From positions 62,001 through 126,000 of the forward strand of contig JAKJHU010000372.1 of the NCBI GenBank assembly GCA_022316685.1: DNA of 64,000 nucleotides, given 5' to 3'. Position 1 is the stretch's first letter. The number at the start of each line of letters is the position of its first letter. This document shows positions 44,629 to 55,582 of this stretch, piece by piece. The notes under the pieces are model-generated. The model had not been told where the DNA came from and ran no database searches. It saw nothing but the letters and a program-made list of their open reading frames with translations. A program made the translations under genes and the position numbers. Origin of the DNA: Progne subis subis. Lineage: Eukaryota; Chordata; Aves; Passeriformes; Hirundinidae.

Positions 44629-45150
44629 CCCAGGCCCTGCCCTGAGGCGTCAGCGCTGACCCAGCAGTGCCCATGGCCTGTCCCTGCTGCAGCCCTGGCA
44701 CTGCCACCCCCAGCACTGTGCCCGGCCCCGAGAGCACTCAGGCCCTACAGCAACACCAGGGCCAGGAGGGCAGCGGGGCAGGGGCACGGGAGCAGCACTG
44801 CAACACCAAGTGCTGCTGCTCCTGGGCACAGCTCCTGTGCCAGCACTGATCTGCCCCCAGCTCTGCACACAGACATTGCTGCTGCAGGTAAGAGAAGGGA
44901 ACAAAAGGGGGATCTCTGCAGAAAACTTGGCTGGGAGATCCTTTAGTTCCTTTAAAGCTACCAAGATCACATCCCCTCATTGACACAGTCTGTGACCACA
45001 GGGAAGGCGGAGAGAAACAAAATGAGAAATGGCACAAAGATTGACATATCTTTGTGGAGAAGATTAATTAAGAAAAACAAGGAAAAAGACCCTCCAAACT
45101 GAAACCAACAAGAAGTATCAAATATAACTTTTATTACAAGTGATTTTCAG
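44629..45150. other. No gene seen
   Basis: GC-rich DNA, then an AT-rich stretch just downstream of the olfactory receptor stop, where its 3' UTR would lie. No other signal. Confidence 0.5.
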
Positions 45151-45165
45151 AAGTTGGCCAGCAGT

Positions 45166-46098
45166 TTAATGTTCCTGAAACCATCCAGTCATCAGTCTCC
45201 ACACTGCAGCCTTGAGCTCCTGGTTCCTCAGGCTGTAGATGAGGGGGTTCAGGGCTGGAGGCACCACCGAGTACAGAACTGACAGGGCCAGATCCAGGGA
45301 TGGGGAGGAGATGGAGGGGGGCTTCATATGGGCAAACATGACAGTGCTGAGGAACAAGGAGACCACAACCAGGTGAGGGAGGCAGGTGGAAAAGGCTTTG
45401 TGCTGTCCCTGCTCAGAGGGGATCCTCAGCACAGCCCTGAAGATCTGCACATAGGAGAAAACAATGAACACAAAACAACCAATTGCTAAACAGGCACTAA
45501 CAGCCAGAAGCCCAAGTTCCCTGAGGTAGGATTTTGAGCAGGAGAGCTTGAGGATGTGTGGGATTTCACAGAAGAACTGTCCCAGGGCATTGCCGTGGCA
45601 CAGGGGCAGGGAAAATGTATTGGCCGTGTGCAGCAGTGAATAGAGAAAGGCACTGGCCCAGGCAGCTGCTGCCATGTGGGCACAAGCTCTGCTGCCCAGG
45701 AGGGTCCCGTAGTGCAGGGGTTTGCAGATGGACACATAGCGGTCATAGCACATGATGGTCAGCAGATAAAACTCTGTTGTAGCACAGAAAACAACGAAAA
45801 AGACTTGGGCAGCACATCCTGTGTAGGAGATGTTCCTGGTGTCCCAGAGGGAATTGTGCATGGCTTTGGGGACAGTGGTGAGGATGGAGCCCAGGTCGGT
45901 GAGGGCCAGGTTGAGCAGGAAGAAGAACATGGGCGTGTGCAGGAGGTGGCCATAGGCTATGGTGCTGATGATGAGGCCGTTGGCCAGGAGGGCAGCCAGG
46001 GAGATGCCCAGGAAGAGGCAGAAGTGCAGGAGCTGCAGCTGCCGCGTGTCTGCCAGTGCCAGCAGGAGGAAGTGGCTGATGGAGCTGCTGTTGGACAT
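45166..46098 (-). CDS. Olfactory receptor, OR14-like (bird gamma-c type)
   Basis: An intact seven-helix receptor of 310 residues, starting at MSNSSSISHFLLLALAD. An in-frame Met lies 32 codons upstream, but MSNSSS is the normal family start. It also lies just after a likely splice acceptor (TTTTTTACAG near 46118). Landmarks in order: N-glycosylation site NSS at the N-terminus, helix 2 HTPMFFFLLNLALTDLG, MCYDRYVSICKPLHY at the end of helix 3 (the DRY region), KAFSTCLPHL before helix 6 and PPALNPLIYSLRNQE in helix 7. Length and motifs are normal, so it could be functional: an odorant-sensing GPCR of the cilia membrane. It is the only apparently intact ordinary host gene in the window. Confidence 0.95.
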   Translation of the reverse strand: MSNSSSISHFLLLALADTRQLQLLHFCLFLGISLAALLANGLIISTIAYGHLLHTPMFFFLLNLALTDLGSILTTVPKAMHNSLWDTRNISYTGCAAQVFFVVFCATTEFYLLTIMCYDRYVSICKPLHYGTLLGSRACAHMAAAAWASAFLYSLLHTANTFSLPLCHGNALGQFFCEIPHILKLSCSKSYLRELGLLAVSACLAIGCFVFIVFSYVQIFRAVLRIPSEQGQHKAFSTCLPHLVVVSLFLSTVMFAHMKPPSISSPSLDLALSVLYSVVPPALNPLIYSLRNQELKAAVWRLMTGWFQEH

Positions 46099-47742
46099 TT
46101 GCGCCTGCTGGACATGGAGATCTGTAAAAAACGGAACCATGAAATGGTTCAGTTTGGAGAGGACTTTCAATATCCCAGCACATTTCAGTGGCACTTTCCC
46201 CCTGCTGGTTGCCCAGGACTCTGCTGCCTGGAGCTGTCCTTGCCTGCAGCTGCTTCCCTGTGCCCAGGGCTGGGCCCTGCCAATGCTGCCAGAGCCCAGC
46301 CCAGCCCTGGGAGCTCAGCTCTGCCCTGCAGAGCCCTCCCAGCTCAGGCACTGCCCAGCGGCAGCTCTGTCTCTGCAGGCTTCTATGGCAACGTCAGAGC
46401 AACCCTAAGGAGGCTGGAAAAGCGACACTGGTGCTGCCTGCAAGGGACCCTCTGCTGATTTCTGTCACTGCCTGGTTTATTAAGGTCTGAGAGAAATTTG
46501 TTTTATTTTTCTCAACTTGAATTGAGAGATGAATATATCTGTGCATTTTCCCATCCAGGCAACACAGAGCAGTAGATTAATAGAACAGGATAATTCCCTT
46601 TTATGCAGCCCCTGCTTTGCTGTGCTCCCTGTATAATCTTCCTGGAAATGTTCTGCAGTTTAATGTCATGCTGGGAGCAGTCAGCACACAAAGAGAACAC
46701 TTCCACACCTTACCAGCTGTCTCCTTCCACCCAGATCTTGTCCCCCAGTGCTGTGAGCAGCTCCCAGGGCCGGAGAGAGCTGTCCCTGGCAGGCAGAAGA
46801 GTCCCTGGCCCAGCACAGCGCCCTGGGCTGCAGGACCCTGCTCTGCAGGACAGCCCTGGGCACCCCTGGCTGCTCTCCACAAGAGATAATCAGAGAATGT
46901 ACTCACAGAGTCTGTAGGCATTGGGATGTTCCAGCTTTAGGAGATCCCTGCAGGAGCTGCAGCTGCCTTGTCCTGCAGCCAGAGGTTCCTGTGTCAAGGG
47001 CTGGGAGTGATTCTCCCGCAGTCACTTCTCAGCTCCTTCCCAGCCCTGAGTGATTGAAGCTCTCTGTGCCTGTGTGCTGTGCCCAGGGTGGCTGCAGGCA
47101 GTGCCCCAGCCCTGCTGGGCTGGGAGAAGAGTTGCTCATCAAGAGCAATGTGCTTTTAAGCTCCTCTTGGTTGCCAGGAGCTGCCTCTGTGCCAGGAGCC
47201 CAGCCCAGCTCAGCAGCACAGACAGCACAAGGACTTTAATGACCCTCCTGGGGCTTTGTGCTCAGGCCCTGAACATCAGTCCCCGAGAGGTAGCTGAGGA
47301 AACCTCTCAAGAATTCCAAGTTAGAACCAATCTCCAAAGTTTCTTGAAGTTTTAATGGGTCCCACTGAGGGACAGGACAGAGAAAGTGTCCCCAGGCCCC
47401 AGGCAGAGCAGAGAACTGGAGGCAGTGATGACAGGTGGGGACAAAGAGAAGCCAAGTCCTGGTGCCCTGGGGCACAGCAGCCTCTGTGCCACCAAGGGCT
47501 GTGAGGAGACATCTTGTCCTGAGGCCCTGGGGCCTCCTGGCACAGCCCCAGCAAGGCTGGGCACTGTCAGCCCCTTGTGCTGCCCTCAGCATCCCCCTCA
47601 CATCCCAGTGGCCTCCAGGATCTGCTGGAAGGAGTCCCTGGGGAGCCTTGGTCAGCAATGGCCCTGGGGGGCTCCTGAATGCTGCCAGGAGGAGCATTCA
47701 AAGGTCTTTGGGTTTTGGTTTTGCTTTTTCCTGGGAGCCTTT
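46099..47742. other. Upstream region of the olfactory receptor, no gene seen
   Basis: GC-rich with many short overlapping frames. The 5' UTR exon and promoter of the receptor should lie here; no element is certain. A TTTATT stretch near 46500 is isolated. Confidence 0.5.
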
Positions 47743-48500
47743 GAGAGGTTTGTGCAATCATGGCCTCCAATTATCTGCTTTAATTAGTCCCTTGAGAGGC
47801 TTTGTCAGGAACAACACTCAGTGGGGCTCATTAATGCTTCAAGGTACTTCAGTTCTTTTAAGGTACTTGGTGTTTCCCTTTTAAAATTGTTATCATGGCC
47901 TCAGTTATCTACTTTAATTAGTTCCTTGGGATTCTTAGTAAAATAATCAGTGAGGCTCATTAATACTTCAGGATGCTCAGAATTTATTAAGGAACTTCTT
48001 TTTGACACTGAGTCTGAGAGGTTTGTGCAATCATGCCCTCCAATTATCTGCTTTAATTAGTCCCTTGAGATTCTTAGCCAGTTACCACACTCAGTGGGGA
48101 TCATTAATGCTTCAAGGTACTCAGGGGTAATTTAAGTACTTCTTTGAGGCACCAAGTCTCTGAGAGGTTTTTGTGCAATCATGGCCCCCAATTATCTGCT
48201 CTAATGAGTCCCTTGAGAGCTTTGCATTGATGCTCAGTGAGGTTCATTAATACTTTGAGATACTCAAGGTGTTTAAAGTACCTTGGAATTTCCTTCCCTC
48301 ACTGAGTTTCTGAGAGGTTTTTGTGCAATCCTGGCTTCCATTTTTATCCTTCATGAACTCCATGGGGAGCCTGTGTTGGGGATGGACCTCTGTGGGACCC
48401 ATTGATGCATCGAGACACTTTGGGTTTTTCTTCTGACTTTGAGTCTTGGAAAGGTTTGTGCAATCTCCTCTCAGGCCCTGAGGTTCCAGGGTTTAACACC
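47743..48500. repeat. Minisatellite, about 136-150 bp units, five to six copies
   Basis: Units begin GAGAGGTTTGTGCAATCATGG and include CCAATTATCTGCTTTAATTA and CTCATTAATGCTTCAAGGTA. Starts are near 47743, 47890, 48016, 48162, 48312 and 48448. Units diverge toward the right end. Confidence 0.85.
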
Positions 48501-49640
48501 AAATCCACCACGGGGCTCATCAGGATCAAGCAAGTCCTGACAAACCATGGCTCTGCCTTGAGTTCCCTCTGATCTGGTGCCTTTCATTTGGAAGTTTTCC
48601 TGCTGCAGTTATGGAGAAATATTTCAAGGAGCTTCTAAGTAATATGTATTACTACTTTCAAGTGTGTATTTCATTACTGTTCTCATTAGACAAGAGGTGA
48701 TTGCAGCATTCTGTGGTTGATACTGAACCAGGGTCTCCCAAGGAGGTCTGGCCTGCTCAGAGAAGCTGTGCCTTGAGGTCTGACCCAGTGGGGACAACCT
48801 TGCTCCACATTCCCAAACTACATGCTGTCTATTCTCACTCACCTGGGCCCTGCTTTCCTTGGAGACCTGGCTGCAGACAACCAAAGAAGGATTTTTTTCT
48901 TTTATTTTTGAAGCAATCTAAAACTCCTGAGTTTCCCCAGTGAAAACAGAAATCCTCCTCAAGTGTGTGCCAAGCCCAAGGTGCCACCAAGAGCACTGCA
49001 GCCCTGCCCTGGGCCAGGAGTGAGGGTGGATCATCATCCCAACCTGCCCTGGGCCATGGCAAGGGGCTGTGGCCATGGACACTGCACTGACCCCACTGCT
49101 GGCTTTGGATCCCTCATCCCTTCAAGTTTCCTTGGAAAGCGCCCCAAGGACCCATTTCTGCAGCCAGGTTCCGTGGCCACTTGCATGCAGAGCTGTTGCT
49201 GTCCTGGGCTGCCAGGGCAACCCTGAGGACAAAGCGGTGCCGGGGCTGTTCCAGGTACAATTGCACTGACACTCGCTGATGCCCTCAGGTGCCACGGCAG
49301 TGGCCACAGGGACCCGTTCCTTGGTTTGGTGCCGTGGCAGCCAAGGCCTGGAGCTGCTGTGATGGTTGTGTGCCATGGAAACCTGCCCTGGGCCCCTTGC
49401 TCAGGGCTGGTGTTACTGCCCAGAGCCAGAGGGGATCCCTTGCTGGGGGCTTGTGCCACGGCCACCTGCCCTGTGCCACGCTGGCTGCTCAGGCGCCGCG
49501 GAACCAGCAGCAAATGCCACTGCCAGGGCCAAAGGCCAGCTCAGCCAGACAGAAAGGGACAGTGCTGGGCACTGCTTCCATGGCAGCCCTCACTGGGACA
49601 CCACACCTGGGTCACCTGTCATGGAATTGCCATGGAAACC
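48501..49640. other. No gene seen
   Basis: GC-rich DNA with recurring CCATGG-rich, CCTGCCCTGGGCC-like phrases between 49000 and 49620, perhaps an old diverged repeat. Open frames here are compositional. Confidence 0.45.
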
Positions 49641-49649
49641 TGGCTGATT

Positions 49650-49965
49650 GGAAATGCAGTGGTGGACAAAGGTTTTAGTGGGGCCTGTCCCAAAAGGACA
49701 AAGGGTGGTGGTTTTAAACTAAAGGAAGGGAGGTTCAGATAAGGGGAGATAAGGAGGAAAGTTTTGCTGGTGAGGTTGGTGATACGCCTGGACAGGTTCC
49801 CGGGGAGGTGGTCAATGCCCCATCCCTGGAAACATTCAAGTCCAGCTGGGACAGAGCTCTGAACAACCTGATCTGGTGAAAGATGTCCCTGCTCATGGCA
49901 GGGGTTTGGATGAGATGAGCACTGCAGAGCTCTTCCCATCCAAAGCATTCCAGGATTGCATGGGG
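49650..49965 (+). mobile_element. CR1 LINE, 3' end
   Basis: Matches the well-known CR1 tail: GGTTTTAAACTAAAGGAAGG, GAGGTTCAGAT, GACAGGTTCCCGGGGAGGTG, GCCCCATCCCTGGAAACATT and CTCATGGCAGGGGTTTGGA. The final ATTCTATGA repeats are eroded. No ORF2 part is present. Confidence 0.85.
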
Positions 49966-50149
49966 AGAAGGGGCTGCTCACTGGACTCCATCCACTGCCT
50001 TGACTCCTCCTTGTCTCTGCTGGAGCCCACATCCAGCAGCCAAAGCCAGCCCCTTCTCTGGCCTTTCCCTGCCCTGCCCCAGGGGCTGACAGAGCCAGGC
50101 TGGCACAGGTGACCTTTAGGCTTTGCAGGGCCTAAATGGGATGCCTTCC
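49966..50149. other. No gene seen
   Basis: Short unassigned stretch between the CR1 tail and the E3 env fragment. Confidence 0.5.
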
Positions 50150-51549
50150 ACCAGGAACATTTTTGATATGTAGGGACCGTGCTTGGAATGGAGTCCCAGC
50201 CAGCTCACATGGGGGCCCATGCTATTTAGGGAAGCTTGCCCTGTTTCACCTGTTTCACTAACATAACCACATTGATGACTTTAGCAAAAGTTACTCGGAG
50301 AAAACATGCCATACATGAGTTGGACTGTACAGACATAAAAGATCCTAAATTCTGGTCCCAAGCTAGGACAGTGTTAACATACATATTTATACCTGGAGCA
50401 ACACCTGTGTCCTATGGTAATTTTATGATGCTTGTATCCCCAATCGTCTGTTCTGTTTGAACTCTGTATATTGAGTCCTGTGCCTTTAAGACTGGTTCTA
50501 AGAGCAAGGAGAAGCGCGGAGTTTGTTTTGAGAAAACTGCCTGACTCCTCCACAATCTTCTCCGGACGGTGTTCGGTGGAGGCTTGGAGAGACTGCAGGA
50601 CAGAGATCTTTTTGCTTTTAGTTAGTTTCAGCTAGCTAGGGCAGAGAAGTTCCCTGGACTGTTTGTTTTTTTCCTTTTTCTTGGAACTGTTTAAACCTGC
50701 TCTGGACTGAAAACCCAGGGGAGCACTGGGGGCTGCACCTGCGGCCCACCGGGGCCTGGAGCTCGGCATTTTCCAGCAGCGCCGGAGGGACTGGGACTGA
50801 TGAGAGACTGAGAGAGAGCTGAGCTACACCCACGGCAAGAACTTTCTCAATTGGCCATCTCACTTCAGAACGAGAGGTTTTATTGTTTCATATTATTCAT
50901 TCTTTATACTTGTATGCACTTTATTTGTTTAGTAAAATAGTTTTTTCCACTTTTCTCCACAAAGGTTTTTTTTTCGGACTGGTTGGAGGGAGGGGCCACT
51001 TGGGTTTGCTTCCCAGAGGGATCCTATACAGGGGTTTTCCCCCAAATTTGTCTCCAAACCAGGACAACCTGCTAGAGCAATGACCACATTAAAGCAGATA
51101 GCATGCTGGAAAAATCAGAATTGAATTTAACTAGTCAAATTTTAGGTAAGCTATCAGTGGATGTTACCAGTGTTAATCATGCTGTTTTGCAAAACTGTGC
51201 TGTGATTGATTTTTGCTTTTAGTACATAACCATGGGTGTGAAGAGTTTGAAGGAATGTGTTGCATGAACCTGTCTGACCATCCTGCATCTATTCACAAAA
51301 AAAATTGCAATTAATGAAAAACAAATTACATGATGTAAAAGAAAGTGATAATATATTTAGAGATTAGTTAAGTAGCCTTAGGATTACAAGATAGCTGAAG
51401 TTTGTTATTAAACCAGTGTTTGTTATATTATTACTTATATAGTAGGATTATTAGTACTAAGCTAATTACTAAGTGTAATGTCATGTAATAAGAATATGTT
51501 GTGAAAGACAATATCTAATGCTCAGCTTGTGCAAAAGAAAAAGGGGAAT
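50150..51549 (+). pseudogene. ERV-K-like env of E3, split by a solo LTR
   Basis: Left part (50150-50407) reads like E1 env: CGDRAW-region DNA, then NITTLMTLAKVTRRKHAIHE and FWSQARTVLTYIFIPGAT. The right part resumes at 51067 with the RAMTTLKQ region and LQNCAVID. The frame breaks by one base just after that motif, as in E1. A polypurine tract (AAAGAAAAAGGGGAAT) precedes the 3' LTR at 51550. It is joined to nothing recognisable on the left, so E3 is only the 3' end of a provirus. Confidence 0.8.
50408..51066 (+). mobile_element. Solo LTR (TGTCC...GGACA) with 5-bp target duplication
   Basis: Starts TGTCCTATGG and ends CCAGGACA. ACCTG occurs on both sides (50403-50407 and 51067-51071), and env sequence continues across it. 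It matches 16359-16989 closely. This is a full solo LTR inserted into E3 env. Confidence 0.9.
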
Positions 51550-51945
51550 TGTAGCAGGATTTTTGGAGACAGACTCAGAGAGGCCTGACAGTGCTGGGAA
51601 AGTTCTGTTGTTTTAGCACTGTCAAGGACATTGATCCTAAGAACCAGCACGAAGAGCCTGGGAACAAGCTGTTGGCCCCTCAACAAAGTGTAAACAGGTA
51701 ACTGCAAAGGAATGCTTATGCAGATAAGACTGGCCAATAGTATAGCCCCTTGGAGCTCGTGGACAGGAGGAAATAGCCAATGACATGTAGTAAAATGCCG
51801 TGTGAACAGCTTATGCACAAGAATGATATATATACAAAAGAACCCTGTGTACCCTCAATAAACGAGCATGCACCATTACTTCTGAGAAAAAGATGTCTGA
51901 CTCTGGCTGCTCCCAGTGGTTTTTTTTTTTTCAATCACCCCTTTA
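51550..51945 (+). mobile_element. 3' LTR of E3
   Basis: Starts TGTAGCAGGATTTTTGG, has CTCAATAAACG (poly(A) signal at 51857-51862) and GGCTGCTCCCA, then a T-rich stretch to CACCCCTTTA. Same family as the E1 LTRs. Confidence 0.85.
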
Positions 51946-52608
51946 CTCAGGTAAGAGATATGATGAGAAAGAGTGTGAATGAAAACAACCGAGGTAATTT
52001 GGAACCGGTGTGATTGAGACCAAATTGACTGAGATGCAATGAGGGGCACTGAAAAGGACCAACACTTGCCAAAATTACTCTGATTCAAAGGCTAACATTA
52101 GGCAAGAAATGAAAATAAAAGGAGAGGAAAAGAAATTGAAGAAATGCAAGCTTAAAACAAAAATGGGTAAATTTTGAAAGCATGTGAAAAGTCAAAAGTG
52201 GATGGGCTGACAAGAAGTGCAGGGAAAGGGACGGAGGCTTGCCCAATTACTCTTCATTGAAATCACAAGGTTTCATTCCCATATCAAAAGGAAGTCTTCC
52301 TTTCAGTAAATGGTATGAAACCTCTAACAAATGCTCCGAAGAGGAGATATAATGAGAAACACAGTGAAAGAAAACAAAACTAAGAAAATTTGGAACCAGA
52401 ATTATTGAGACCCAGTGGACTGAGATGAAAATTGGGGCAGTGAAAAGGATCAACACTTGTCATATGTGCTCCAAATCAAAGGCTAACATCAGGCAAGAAA
52501 CATAAATAAAAGTGCGTGAGATAAAAGAAATTGAAGAAATGCAAGCTTAAAATTAAATAAAGAAAAATTTGAAAACTCGTGAAAAGCAAAAATGAATGGG
52601 ATGACAAG
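51946..52608. repeat. Satellite, second locus, about two units
   Basis: Same unit as 16990-18275: TGATTGAGACCAAATTGACT at 52010 and ATTATTGAGACCCAGTGGAC near 52400. It ends at GATGACAAG, where an LTR begins. Confidence 0.85.
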
Positions 52609-52945
52609 ACGTGGAGCTGTGGTATTTCTTCACGGGACTAGACGACCGCCGATGGCAAAAAGAAAGAGCCTGCTCTTTGTCTGGGAGGGAAAATATTGCT
52701 TTATTCTCCAGTCCTGCCCTACCTTGGCTGGAGACCTTTCCCCATCAGTGCCAGAGTGCCGAGGCCCTGCCCATGCTCGGGCTTTTTCCCCAGGGGGCAG
52801 GGCCCAGAGACAGGGACAAGACATCACCCAATCAGGGAGGAGTGGCAGTGGAAGAGTTAGGTTACAGCTGAACAAGGACAAACCACATGATACAGATTAC
52901 AAATCCGATGAAACACGATATAAACCCAGTTAATGCATTACAACA
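52609..52945 (-). mobile_element. 3' LTR of ERV-K-like element F
   Basis: On minus it starts TGTTGTAATGCATTAAC after a polypurine tract (AAGAAAAGGGGAAA). It has an AATAAAGC poly(A) signal near 52702 and ends about CAGCTCCACGT beside the satellite. Confidence 0.65.
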
Positions 52946-53113
52946 TTTCCCCTTTTCTTAATAAATTAAAAGAAGGAAGGCTCGGTTCATGGGAGATGCT
53001 CAGAGTTCAGACCTTGAGTACCTTTAAAGTTGCAGAAGAAAAATTACCTTAAGTGCAAACAAACTGTTTAAAAAAACACTATTAAAGAATAATGATAATT
53101 AGAAGGAGAAGGT

Positions 53114-53590
53114 TCAGCTCTTTCTCCTTCTCCAGGCAGCACTGGCCACTTGTGCGGCCTCTGCAGGTGTTTTTGCAGTTTTTGGGATGAAAGGTTTCAT
53201 CCACTTGGCTGGCACCCACTTGGGACCTGAGGGAGTGGACACGCAGGTGTACCCACGACCCCAGGTGATCAGATCATGAGGACCCTCTGTTCCCCTGGTT
53301 GCTGGATCCTTTACCATTTACTGGTGGCTTTGCTTTCAGCTGCAGTTGGCAGTTCTCTCTGAAATGGCACACAATTGCTGGGTTAAGATTTTCAAATGTG
53401 CAATTTAAAAAGTTCAGCGTGAACAAGGCCTTGGACAACTGGATCTGGGGTGTTTCTAGTTTTAGAGACTGATGTTGTTGGTTGAGGACCCTTTTGAGAT
53501 TTTGGTGGGCTGTTTCCACGATGGCCTGACCTGTTGGGGAGTAGGGGATGCCTGTTTTGTGCTCTACTCCCCATTGTTCTGGAAAAAATA
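53114..53590 (-). pseudogene. Integrase C-terminal part of element F
   Basis: On minus: EQWGVEHKTGIPYSPTGQAI with a Glu-to-Thr-context change near the catalytic Glu (IVETAHQNLKRVL), LSKALFTLNFLNCTF, then HDLITWGRGYTCVSTPSGPK and a basic end (AAWRRRKS, stop at 53114). The frame shifts near 53290. After the stop there is no env, only a short spacer, a polypurine tract and the LTR. The 5' side is cut at about 53590 by another LTR. Confidence 0.8.
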
Positions 53591-54253
53591 AGAGAGTCAG
53601 AGACTTGCTGGTTTTGTATGTTTTTTTATTATCAAGCTTGGCCTTGGGGGAGAGCTTGCTTGCTCCCTTGGCAACGTGGAGGAGGAGGTACACACAGCTT
53701 CGCTTCACAGCAAAGCTGGGGACTCCCACCCCCCCTCACGGGCTTTTTCCCCTTGCCGGGGAGTCCGTTTCGCGTCGCTGATCAGGGGCCATCCAGCGAT
53801 GGGGGACTCCTTCTCAGGTCACGGCGATTAAATAAAGCTGCTTCGGCGGACCCCCGTACTTCTTGCACTAGTCTAAAATGCGACTACAGTCCTGGATTTT
53901 ACTTTGGTTCCCTGCTTTTTAGAGTCTCTTGTTCTTGAGTTGTTCCCAGAATTCCAGCGTTCTTTTTATTTGCATATTCAGACACTATCCGGCGAATGGG
54001 AGCAGAGATACAGGTAATAAGGTGAATTCTTAATTAACTAACAAGTAAATAAGGTAATAAATCAGTATTAAAACAGGAATAAGGCAAATTCTTTATACAG
54101 AACTAGCATTAACAATCTTAATGGAATTACTTAACAATTAAGTAACTAAAACATAGATTATTTGAATAGAATTTATTTATAACAACTCCCCCCTCTATTT
54201 CTTTGATCGAGCTTTAGCTTGCATCAATTTGTCAAAGCATAACCAAGTATCTC
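53591..54253 (-). mobile_element. LTR-like segment of element G
   Basis: On minus an AATAAAAAAACATAC poly(A)-type signal near 53640 and a GC-rich R/U5-like part (53640-53850) precede an AT-rich part. It directly follows the B-like env fragment, so it is probably the 3' LTR region of that element. Ends not defined. Confidence 0.45.
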
Positions 54254-54842
54254 CTATAAGACATTCCCCAAATAGGCGCTGTGCATAACTAGCTGTGTTT
54301 TTTTTGTGGTCCAATAAACTTTTCTATCCTCTTGGTAAGTATTCAACTGGGAGTGGTCAAAGCAGTTTGGGTTCACGTTAGTATGGACCCTGAATAAGGA
54401 TCTGAGATCCTCTCCATCGTACACTGGATGGTAGCAGTTAGCACAGGCTTTTGTTTCATAGGTGTGCTTTATGAACATCACCAGTACGATCCCTCCCAAG
54501 AGTCCGGTATGGGCCATCCTTCCTGGATCTCTTGCTCCACCCGGCCTTGCCTCTTGGAGTGGAGAGGTCTCCTAAAGAACCCACTTACATGCTTCCACTT
54601 CCCTTCCCTATTAATTTAGTTGCCCTTAGAGAATGTTCTGTAGGAGTTCTACCCCCTTTTTTTTCTTCAAAAAAAACTTTACACTCTTAATTTTTCTATT
54701 ACTTAAATTTGTTCAAACTGCTACTTATAGAACTTAATAACTTTTAAAATTAACATATAAAAATCTTAAACTTATTTAAATCACTATTTATAAAACTTAA
54801 ACTTAATAAAAAAACCTTTATACTTTTTTTTTTCTATTACTT
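54254..54842 (-). pseudogene. Env start of a B-like gamma ERV (element G)
   Basis: Frame 54517-54254 begins MAHTGLLGGIVLVMFIKHTY and CANCYHPVYDGEDL, clearly the same gene start as 32076 in ERV B. The leader and Cys spacing are kept. It stops after about 87 residues. The DNA upstream (54540-54842) also matches the pre-env spacer of B in its CCCGGCCTTG block and then becomes AT-rich. Confidence 0.7.
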
Positions 54843-55498
54843 TGTCCTGGGGTGACTGTGTATCCCCAATCGTCTGTTGGGTGCAGGGGGGAGGGCAAGC
54901 GCGGTTTGTTTTTCCCCAGGAAAACTCTGCTCATCCGAGTGACCTTGAAGCGGGGGAGCTGGAACTCGGCGAGACTGAAGAAGCTCTGTTGTTTTTCTCG
55001 GGCAGTTAGTTTAGTTTAGTGCTAGCATAGTGTTAGATGCTGTAGAATAGCTGAAGCTTTTTTGCTTTTTTTGCTTTCTTCTTTTTTTTCTTTTTTTTTC
55101 TTTCTTTTTTTTCTTTTTTTTTTTGCCCTCTCCTCGGAACTGTTCCAACCTCTCTGGACTGAGGACCTGGGGAAGCACCGGGGGGCCTCCACAGGGGACC
55201 CACCCCACCGAGACCACCAAGACCAGCCCTGCACATCTCTTTTTTCCAACGTCAGCGGAGAGAGAGTGGTGGAGCACACTGACAATCTTCAAGAGGAGAG
55301 ACTTTCTTTAAGTTTGTTATCCCTCCGTAAGCGGCACGAAGCTCTTGTCATCGGGTATTGTGCTGGGAGTGCTTTGCCTGTGTAATAAACAGGTTTTTTC
55401 CACTTCTCTCTGAGGAAGTTTTTCCTGAACCGGTTGGGGGAGGGGAGAGGGGGGCCCCTTGGGAGGATTTCTCCCAAAATCTGCCTGAAACCACCACA
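54843..55498 (+). mobile_element. 5' LTR of element H
   Basis: TGTCCTGGGGTGACTG to AAACCACCACA. Carries a long pyrimidine tract (55058-55124) and an AATAAA at 55384-55389, 114 bases before the end. Related to the solo LTRs at 16359 and 50408. Confidence 0.9.
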
Positions 55499-55505
55499 AA
55501 CTTCT

Positions 55506-55535
55506 TGGCGCCCAACGTGGGGCTCGAACCCACGA
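55506..55535 (+). promoter_or_regulatory. Primer-binding site, tRNA-Lys(CUU) type, extended match
   Basis: TGGCGCCCAACGTGGGGCTC and the next ten bases (to CCCACGA) fit the complement of tRNA-Lys 3' end, acceptor stem and T arm for about 30 bases, well beyond the usual 18. Confidence 0.85.
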
Positions 55536-55582
55536 GAGAGTGGAAAAACCCTGAACTGATTAGTATTTAGCGGTCAGTAAAT

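Noticed and set aside
45676..46458. Plus-strand 260-codon frame over the olfactory receptor
   Set aside because: Antisense shadow of the receptor coding sequence; no domain.
48960..49640. Possible coding exons with CCATGG-rich frames
   Set aside because: All frames are compositional; phrases recur imperfectly like an old repeat, and no splice pattern stands out.
55011..55292. Lys-rich open frames on minus (also 57372-57651)
   Set aside because: They are the pyrimidine tract of the element H LTR read backwards and are duplicated only because the LTR is.
55506..55535. tRNA-like sequence, possible tRNA gene
   Set aside because: It is the complement of a tRNA 3' part at the exact primer-binding position; no full cloverleaf is present.
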